Below, one piece after another: positions 57,201-64,000 of a stretch of 64,000 nucleotides of DNA. The first letter of the stretch is position 1; each line of letters opens with the position of its first letter. Source of the stretch: Oscheius sp. JU75 (lineage: Eukaryota > Nematoda > Chromadorea > Rhabditida > Rhabditidae); the NCBI GenBank assembly GCA_037178855.1, contig JASJZC010000004.1:4092001-4156000 (forward strand), written 5' to 3'. The position numbers were made by a program, and so were the translations under genes. The notes under the pieces were generated by a model. It had not been told where the DNA came from. It did not search any database and saw nothing but the letters and a program-made list of their open reading frames with translations.

Positions 57201-59300
57201 ACCAGCCACGTAAAAGTACTGAATTTGACGATTTTATTGAAAATGACGAGGAGGAAATCGTGGTTAGAAAGAGAAAGAACAGGGAAGAGAGCACGCAGCA
57301 GTCTAAAAGAAAAATTGGGTAACAGTTTGTATCGGTTTCCAGTAGTTTTACTCTTTAGATCTCAACTTTCGAATCGAAACGACTTCGCCGGAGATAAAGA
57401 TTCCTACAATCCGCCTGATCCATTTGGCCCTCCAGTGCCCCGTCAGTTCAAAAGATCAGCCTCAATCATTGATTCTGGACCACCTTCCACTCCTGAGCCA
57501 ATCCGCCCAGCTACTAAACTCACAGCCACTGTCAGCTTCTTCGACTCGACAGGATCACAGGTCCGCTCTAATCTACTGGTGGCATTTGACAGGTAATCGT
57601 TGGTTCTTTGCCACTATACAATTCGATTCAGCACATCGACAGTCGATGCGGTCCGTGAGAAGTGCCTGAAGACTCTTCCCAGTCATCAGAAGGCATTCAA
57701 ACTGTGTCTTGAAAATGGAACCGAGGTTTGCCCACTATTTTAATAAAGGTATAAAAGTTTAGATCGACTATGAGCTTGAGCTTTCTCTTCTCAAAACTGG
57801 CGATTTTGAGCCCGTCAAATTCAAATGTGTCATCGAGCTAGCAACTCCCGAGGTTCTTTTCAGAAGCTTCAAGCAAGGTACTTTCATGTCATTGGTGCGA
57901 TTTCATCTTAATAAAATAAGGAGCTGTCGTCTCCATCAGTCCGTCAAAATCGGCGTAGGGACCCTTTTGTCAAAAATAGAAACGGCCGGGAAAGTGATAG
58001 CGGTAGCAAACAAAATCATTGTAGGAGAGAGAGGGATAGCGCTACAAGTTTTCATTAAATTGTGCCAATATCAGTGGGCGAGAACACTTTGTAGAGGTGG
58101 GGAAAGGGAAAGCGTCAGTCAAGTTTCTGACAAATTGTTTCAAATGCCTCAGTTTTGACACTTCGACACCCCTAACATTATCCAGAGCGACGTCGCAAAC
58201 GGCTGGTTTGTTTCAGAGAATGCGGCGGAGAAGGAAGTCATAAGCCAGCTCTCGCAGTCCAAAAGTCTCCTCGACCTTACAAGGCTCGAAGTAGATCATT
58301 GCGCTCAGTCAATCTTCCGCTCTCTAGTCGAATCTCGCACTGCCCCCCGAACATTAAAGGTCAATACAACTGGTGAGAACTTTTCTTTTCTCGATAAACC
58401 TGAAATCTTCAGATTTGAGAGGCTTAGACATTCAGAGCCTATGCACCGTGTTCGAGAAGTGCGATACTCTCGAGGCCAGTTCGTGCAACATTTCGGACTT
58501 CATGATCGACCAAATAGTCGCCGCTGGGGTCTGTTTCCCGAATATCACCACCCTCGATCTGTCTTACAATTTAATCTCCTCTGCTGGTCTCTGCTCTTTT
58601 CTCGCCTTGACTCCTTCTGTCAGTCATCTGACCGTCCAAGGATTGAATCTGGAAGACAACACCAACAATTTTGCCGAAGCAATATCAGGTTTTTTTTTGT
58701 ATTCGAAAACAGGTCACATCATTTTTTTCAGATCTTCACAATCTCACTCATTTGCATCTCCGCCACTCCAAACTGAATCCTGCCGTGCTGGAACAGATCT
58801 TCACCGACTGTCATTCTATCGCCGTGCTCGACCTTGAAGGTGCCTGGATCCCTTTCGCCTTTACGGTAAACACTTTCTAATTCCCGTCTAATCATTGCGT
58901 TTTAGCCTTCCTGGATGCCAGCTCTCCGTGAACTGCGCTTGTCCAAGGCCGCTATTCTCGGATGGGAGTCTTTCGTCGAATGGATTGGCATGGGAGGAGT
59001 CGAGAAGCTGGATCTCTCGCTCACGTCCGTTACTCCTGATCAGATTCTCTCCCTTTGTGAACTTCGTCAGGGAAAAAAGATCTCAATACGTCTGCTGAGG
59101 TATCGTTCTTCTTCTGCTAACTAGCTATAAACTGCTTCAGATGCCTTAATGTCGAGATGGGAATGAAACAATTGACCAATGGACTGACTCGTCTCCTGGA
59201 GAATGGTCGCCCTTGTCCCGTTTGTCTGCAGCTGCTCGCAGACGTCTCAAATAGAATTAGAAGAGATGTTCCCCAGCTCTCCAAGATTATTGAACATTAG
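54204..59300 (+). CDS. TONSL: Tonsoku-like protein (TONSL): TPR, ankyrin, UBL, LRR
   Basis: Twenty-four exons run from 54204-54444 to 59141-59300. The sum is 3867 nt, or 1288 aa (human 1378), with every phase matching. Residues 1-465 are TPR-like helices (for example LNYFKECLMCEERI). An acidic linker (DDSEDEQTDDEDAE) follows, then ankyrin repeats at about 519-640 (GETDLH; GWTPLHEAIN; ITPLMDAC). After a basic, disordered region comes a ubiquitin-like domain near 800-870 (TATVSFFDSTGSQV...VREKCLKTLP), then C-terminal leucine-rich repeats (LDLSYNLISSAGL, LRELRLSKAAI). TONSL pairs with MMS22L, reads unmethylated histone H4K20 on new chromatin and helps load RAD51 at damaged forks. The four H4K20-pocket residues (human W563, E568, N571, D604) correspond to W556, E561, N564 and D607 here. 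The start follows ttttag by 2 nt. Confidence 0.96.
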
Positions 59301-59362
59301 TTTTAAGTTCTTGTAAATAGTCTTCGTTTTCAATGAATACTTTGTTTTCGAACAATCAAAGC

Positions 59363-59368
59363 TTTATT
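59363..59368 (-). terminator. Poly(A) signal overlapping the C6 gene stop codon
   Basis: On the minus strand CAATAAAGC contains both the stop TAA and AATAAA. With TONSL ending at 59300, the two 3'UTRs must be very short or overlap. Confidence 0.65.
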
Positions 59369-60209
59369 GACACGGCATGGCGTTGGGATCTGCTGGATCC
59401 CCCTGCTCACAAACTACCACCGGGTTGACTGTGCCTGTGAGTGTAGAGACCCACTGTCCCTGGTCATTGCAAACGATAAGACCATCAGGAAGAGTAACTG
59501 TCTGACAGCCGGCAAACAAGAAGTTGGGATCGTCCTAAAGTTTGGTTTGAAATTGAAAGAGAAACTCACCGTAAAGCTCATGGAAACATCAAAGTTGCCT
59601 CCTTGAGAGACGCAGGTCAGTGACGGTACAATGCATTGACCGACGAGGAAAGTCAAGAGAGGAAAAGCATCCACTGCATTGGGTGTCGTCGTTTCTCCTA
59701 CGGTAAGAGCTGCCTCGTCACAGGTCAAACAACTTCCGGCCGTTGTCGTAGTTGTCGTAATCGAGGTCGTTGTAGTGGTGGAAGTAGACGTAGTAGAAGT
59801 TGTCGAGCCTGTGGTTGTCCTGAGGATAGGTTTTGTTGAATATAGACGGACAATATTTCGTATCAGCAGAAACAAGATTTGTGGAGAGAATGCGTGCACT
59901 TTTCGGAGAGAGTTCAAAGGGTCAAGTGAAGTGACCGGTGGCTATTTTGGTTCGAATCTTGTCCTTTTTGAGGAATATGACAGAAAAAATGGGGCTCACG
60001 TAGTTGTGGTTGTAGGCGATGTTGTTGTTGTGGTGCTTGAAGTGGACGATGTTGAACTTGTCGTAGTACCGGTCAGATCAGGAGACACTACACTGAACCC
60101 TCCTCTAATCAACAGTTCAGCCCGAAACCTGCCTTGAAGTGGAAATGCACCCCTGTCCGAATGATCCAATGCCAAAAAGTAAGAGTTTGAAAAAAGCATA
60201 CGGAATCAT
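59364..60209 (-). CDS. Secreted mucin-like protein with C6/DUF281 domain
   Basis: Four exons: 60209-60133, 60092-60000, 59819-59570 and 59534-59364. They total 591 nt, or 196 aa. The start has a signal peptide (MIPYAFFKLLLFGIGSFGQG). Exon 2 and the start of exon 3 encode an almost pure Thr/Ser tract, a likely O-glycosylated stalk. The folded part has the C6/DUF281 cysteine pattern (SCLTCDEAAL ... GQCIVPSLTC ... VCNDQGQWVS ... VVVCEQGD), a domain abundant in nematodes. The exon 1/2 join keeps the frame only with a GC-AG intron (ag|gcaggt); the neighbouring GT donor would give an early stop. Its ATG directly abuts the F-box stop codon. AATAAA overlaps the stop, only 64 nt from the convergent TONSL stop. 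Confidence 0.8.
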
Positions 60210-61740
60210 TTAGCCTCGAGACAGGTAATAGAGAGACCCGTTAACGGGATGGATGCGGACTGGAGAGGGAATGAGGGCACAAGTGGCGTTCGGGAAATGT
60301 AGTCTGACCATCTCGAGAAGTCTGGACAAAAGAGGGAAGAATAGTTTATTGGTGAGATCTGGTATCTTTGGCGTGTTCGAAGTAGATGTAGGAGAATGTG
60401 TCCTTAAAGTTGTTCTTAGATTTTTCTGGATGAGTAACATACGCTCTTCGAGTTGAAGAGAGTGTATCTGCCTCCTTTATGCTTTTTGTGAGCGTCTCGA
60501 ACCTCCACGTCTATTTCCTTAAGCCGACGAGACAGCCCCTTGAGACAAACGTATCTACATCTCTTCAGGTGACAAATGGTCTCGGGGAACCATACTTCCG
60601 TCCTATCGCGGGTGAGTTTTCTCTGGAAATGATTTGGTAATAAAGTGGAGAGAGATGCACCTGGACAAACTGGCAAACGCTCTGAGTTGTGATCAGACAA
60701 CTTTCCAGATGAAGAGATGGATAGTTCTCTGCATCCATAAGACCTTTCAGCGATTCATCTCCGATTGCCAGTGCAGAGAACTTGTCCACAAACTTGACAT
60801 CTTCGATTCGGATTGATTTCAGTTTTGTGGCGTCAAACTGAGCAATGTGAGAGTCTGTCAAACTCTCAGGCCTCATTCCGTGACATCCAATCACATCCAG
60901 ACATTCTATTTTCTTGGCCATCGGAGCTAGCAGTCTGTGAAGTGTCAGCGAATTGGCTTCCGAGAAGTTGACATGGTTGAAGATCAATCGGTTGATGTCA
61001 CATTCGGTCAGTTGGAGACGAAGGAAATCCACAAGAGTATCAGAGAGGGTAAGATTCTGAGCTTTTTGAAGTCGAGACGAAGAACTCTTACCTCAAAAAC
61101 AATTCTCTCGAGAGAGAGCAGTCGAAAGCAGAAAGCCATGTAGATTGGCGTATTGACCTGGGACCAGGGGACAGTCAGTGTGCGTACGAGATGTTTCTCG
61201 TAGTTAACTCTTCGCAGTACTAACGCCTTTTTGGTGGAGCTGATAACCAGACGAGAGATCTGATATCATTTTATAAATCCGGAAAGAGACAGGATACCTT
61301 GATTTTCGGCAGATTCCTGAGCTCCAGAATCTCTTCGGACATCTGGGACCATCTTCGGCAGACTCGTCTGCATTGAATGACTGTTTTGTTGTCAAGGTTA
61401 GACAGGATTTGATAGAGAATCTCCATAGGTACCTTCTGAAGTTTTATTTTCATAGTGTTTGGGGGCGAATCCTCACCTCAATAGGACCGCTAGCTTCAGT
61501 ACTCGAATCGATCACTTTCCTCTTCGGAAGAATCCAGTTAGTCAGAGACCTCCAAGTCATCTGAAGTAGACTCTCTTCGTTTCGACGAAACTTCTTCTCC
61601 AATCTAAAATGGCAGAATAAGTAACAGCTGACCACTAATTAGACTCACACGGAGCCTTTATATTCCTTACGAAAATCGTGCTCACTTTTAGTTATCGTCG
61701 GATAGCTCAGTTTTCTTTTGATAGGTGCATCCGTTCCCAT
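60210..61740 (-). CDS. F-box protein with divergent C-terminal repeat region
   Basis: ATG 61740 begins MGTDAPIKRKLSY. The second exon follows a 46-nt intron. A 41-nt intron precedes the F-box (KVPMEILYQILSNLDNKTVI, CRRVCRRWSQMSEEIL), which binds SKP1 in SCF ubiquitin ligases. The rest, in exons near 61301-61085, 61048-60660, 60607-60440 and 60330-60210, has LRR/FTH-like features: LVRTLTVPWSQV, DINRLIFNHVNFSEA, IECLDVIGCHGMRPE. It is typical of the fast-evolving nematode F-box families that recognise substrates. The last junction (near 60440-60330) does not join in phase with any donor I can see, and an alternative frame would end at about 60250, so the C-terminus is uncertain. An acceptor-like taacag ends at 61747, 6 nt before the ATG. 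Confidence 0.82.
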
Positions 61741-63527
61741 AATGAACTGTTAGAGGAGGACCTGAAAAGCAGGAAGAATCAAAAGATGAAATGACTGAGA
61801 GTAGTCTTTGCAGGGTGAATGTTGGAACGGTGAAAACATTGAGACAGACCCCGGCTGCTGCTACGTAGTACTTTGAGCCCGTTCACGTGAACAACACATG
61901 CCAGTCCGTCTGGGGAAGTCCCTGTCTATCATTAAAAAAACCAAGAGGAAAGGAATCTTATCGGTGTTGAAATGAGTGTTGAGATAGTGCAGATGAGTTT
62001 CAGAGAAAAGCAGTACATCATATAAAGAATTCGTAATGGAAGCGACCCGGCCCCCAGTCGCGTCAACAGTGGTCAGCTGGTCAACAAGGATAACGGGTCG
62101 ATCTTACAATTAGGCAAAATGACTGGTCAGTGGTCTTGTTTGTTTGCTGTATGATAGTCAGAAATCATTTGCTTTTAATAAATTTTTCGGAAACCTTTCT
62201 ACTGAAAGTAAGAAAGAGAAAGCGTTTCCTGAACTATCATTAGTTAGTAAGATAAGAAACTACCTCCTGTAGTGAAAAAGGCCATGTGACCACTTTTCCC
62301 GTCAAACTGCAGTTCTGTCACATATCACTGCCACTGATTATAGTTTGGTCTCTCATATTTTTGGAAGAGCAGCACCCAATCTCTACACACTTCGACGCCA
62401 CCTCAGTCTCGAATTACCAATGTGCATACCGAAGCCCGATTCGGCCCTTAGGCTAAAGTCTTAGAGTGTTCAGGTCCGTGTTGATCGGGACTAGGCCCTA
62501 GTCAAGGTGAATAGAGAAAGGCTGTTGAGAGTGGAAGTGAAAGAGTTGGGTAGAGGTTTGGTAGAAAGTAGAAATACCTGACCTAGAGTAGAAGGAGACG
62601 AGCAGCACTGGCAGAGCAAAAACGATCAAATGAACTCAAAATGCGCATGTAAAGTTGACAAGCTTTGACAAGACATCGTCGAAAGTTCTATTTGTAATAG
62701 AAAGCTTGTTCTTTATCCATTAGGACTCCCTTTTGTGATCTACGTCACAAAAAGGACTATGAATTGTGATTTTTTGATGCCTGTAACCCTAATTTGAGTC
62801 TGTTCGGGATATCAGTGCGTTCACTTAAACCCGCGAATGAACGGATGTTTGATCCCGAAAAGGAACATTAGCTTTCGGTAAGTAGCCTCGTTCCTTTTTT
62901 CATGTCAAAATGACTCCTAACGCCCTAACGAATGCAATAGGAATAGGGCGGTGGTTTTCTGGTCGAAGAGGAAAGGAGCGCCGAGCTAGATTAGCTCTCT
63001 TGAGAGAAGAACGAAAACGGATAGACGGGAATCGGAACAGCTTTCTCCTTTCTATACAAGAGAAGGTGGTCGCCACCTCCTGTCTGCTTGTTTTCCACTG
63101 CATAACTGAACTGTCCGTCCGCAACTGGTATGCACTTCGGAGTAGTTGAAGATCATTAGGAGCTAGTTACTTACACTCCTAAACTTTACCTGATTGCCTG
63201 CCCTTTGAGTAAACCTTTCTACTTTTACTGTTCGTTCCAGTTTTGAACTAAAGGTCTACAAGATCCATTGTTGTCAAGAGTCATGTGTCTTGACAGATGT
63301 CTCAAACGAATTGCATAGCTGCAGTATGAACTGCTTCTTAGCTCTTAAGTCATCAACACTTTTCTCTCTCTGATCAGATCACTTTTCCGCCAATTTTAGC
63401 AAGAACAAGAGCCCGTCCACAGATTTATCGGGTATCCGCAATCGTCGATATCGCGAGAACGAGGTGACGAAAAAGAGGCGCACTATAAGAGGTAGCCGTG
63501 AAGGGGAAGACCGGCTGGTCAGTTTCC
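61741..63527. other. Intergenic region between F-box gene and right-edge gene
   Basis: 1.8 kb without a supportable gene. It includes an inverted repeat ttttgtga-tctacg-tcacaaaa near 62731-62752 and GC-richer sequence near 62390-62500 with tRNA-B-box-like words on the minus strand (ggtaattcgagact), possibly an old SINE. The frame at 62910-63149 has no family features. Confidence 0.45.
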
Positions 63528-63921
63528 ATGTTTCCAACTCTCATCATCTGGCTGTTGATCCCACCGCTATCCAATGGTTGTGCTGCTACTGACAAGTCAG
63601 TTCTTTTCAGTTGAAAGTTTCAAATCAGTCTTTTGCAGTACAGCCACGGCTACCACAACCACCTCATCGACCACAACTACGTAAGTTTGAGAAACGAGTT
63701 GGGGGAAGTATCCACGTGGCATGTAAATGGGGATAGGGTTAGGAAAAGGTTGAATTATGAGGATGTAACAGAGAAGCAACGACTACGACAACGCCTACCA
63801 CTACTTCAACCACGTGAGTGGCAGGAAGGAACGAGGGTGAAAAGATTTCCAGAACACCGACTACAACTAGCACATCTACCTCCACCTCCACTTCAACATC
63901 TACCTCCACTAGCACGTCCAC
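63528..63921 (+). CDS. Start of a secreted Thr/Ser-rich (mucin-like) protein, runs off right edge
   Basis: Four exons are visible: 63528-63595, 63639-63680, 63772-63813 and 63853-63921. Exon 1 encodes a signal peptide (MFPTLIIWLLIPPLSNGCAA). Exons 2-4 encode only Thr, Ser and a few Pro/Ala residues. All three are multiples of 3 (42, 42 and 69 nt), start and end in phase 2, and end with AC before the GT donor, so each junction rebuilds a Thr codon. The style matches the C6/DUF281 gene at 59364-60209, so a C6 domain probably follows outside the window. A TATA-like actataag lies about 45 nt upstream of the start. Confidence 0.75.
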
Positions 63922-64000
63922 GTAAGTCTTATCACGGAATAGAGATGCGATTTAGACCCTCAGTTCTTGTAGGCATTTTAATGACAGACATTATATCGTT

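Noticed and set aside
62910-63149. 79-codon + frame upstream of the right-edge gene
   Set aside because: Arg-rich composition from purine-rich DNA; no splice sites or motif.
1-64000. CRISPR arrays, bacterial operons, rRNA genes, prophage
   Set aside because: None seen. Intron-rich genes, metazoan protein families and poly(A) signals identify animal nuclear DNA.

Overview
This is eukaryotic nuclear DNA from a small-genome animal, and the evidence points to a nematode. Protein-coding genes lie on both strands and are cut by very short introns, typically 35-50 nt, with gt...ttttcag/tttag boundaries. Many start codons sit 2-44 nt downstream of an unpaired 3' splice acceptor, as expected where spliced-leader trans-splicing occurs. 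A C6/DUF281-type secreted protein (59364-60209) and a gut-type carboxylesterase with GATA motifs upstream also fit a nematode. I cannot name the species. All exon models were spliced by eye. Those whose reading frame closes to an exact number of codons and matches a known family from end to end are the most reliable: PITHD1, cyclin Y, OSBP, the CCCH protein, PALS1, the 5-HT1-like receptor, eIF3a and TONSL.

Layout, left part: the 3' end of an unrecognised Gln/Pro-rich gene (3-807, +); a 3.3 kb gene-free stretch; PITHD1 (4136-5324, -) and cyclin Y (5637-7134, -) in tandem; OSBP (8728-13734, +) with two extra paralogous first exons inside a long intron; a 123-aa membrane protein (13979-14350, +) converging on a membrane-anchored carboxylesterase (14371-17320, -); poorly defined small ORFs at 17.8-18.5 kb; a 179-aa orphan (18691-19269, -); a TIS11-type CCCH zinc-finger protein (19536-20517, +); a PALS1/Stardust MAGUK (21460-23741, +); a tRNA-derived SINE (about 23888-24175); and a serotonin 5-HT1-like receptor (24206-26951, -).

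Middle part: a 6.2 kb gene-poor region upstream of the receptor; eIF3a (33141-37017, -); a KCMF1-like ZZ zinc-finger gene with a long acidic tail (37687-40726, +), divergent from eIF3a; a homeobox gene of the EMX/VAX/NOT type (40968-42252, -); then about 11.9 kb of mostly non-coding DNA (42253-54203), interrupted by one small coiled-coil gene (49967-50545, -), a retroelement-like fragment and a dispersed repeat.

Right part: a complete 24-exon TONSL gene (54204-59300, +); a C6/DUF281 secreted protein (59364-60209, -) abutting an F-box gene (60210-61740, -); and, at the edge, the start of a second secreted Thr/Ser-rich gene (63528 onward, +) built from phase-2 micro-exons.

No single pathway links the genes; this is an ordinary mix of housekeeping and regulatory genes. 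The most unusual structures are (1) the duplicated alternative first exons of OSBP, (2) palindromic AATAAA/TTTATT poly(A) signals at tail-to-tail gene pairs, (3) Thr/Ser micro-exons in which the 5' splice site is embedded in a Thr codon, (4) a triple CTTATCA (TGATAAG) array upstream of the esterase beside a decayed duplicate of its 5' end, and (5) the TAAATG junction between the F-box and C6 genes.
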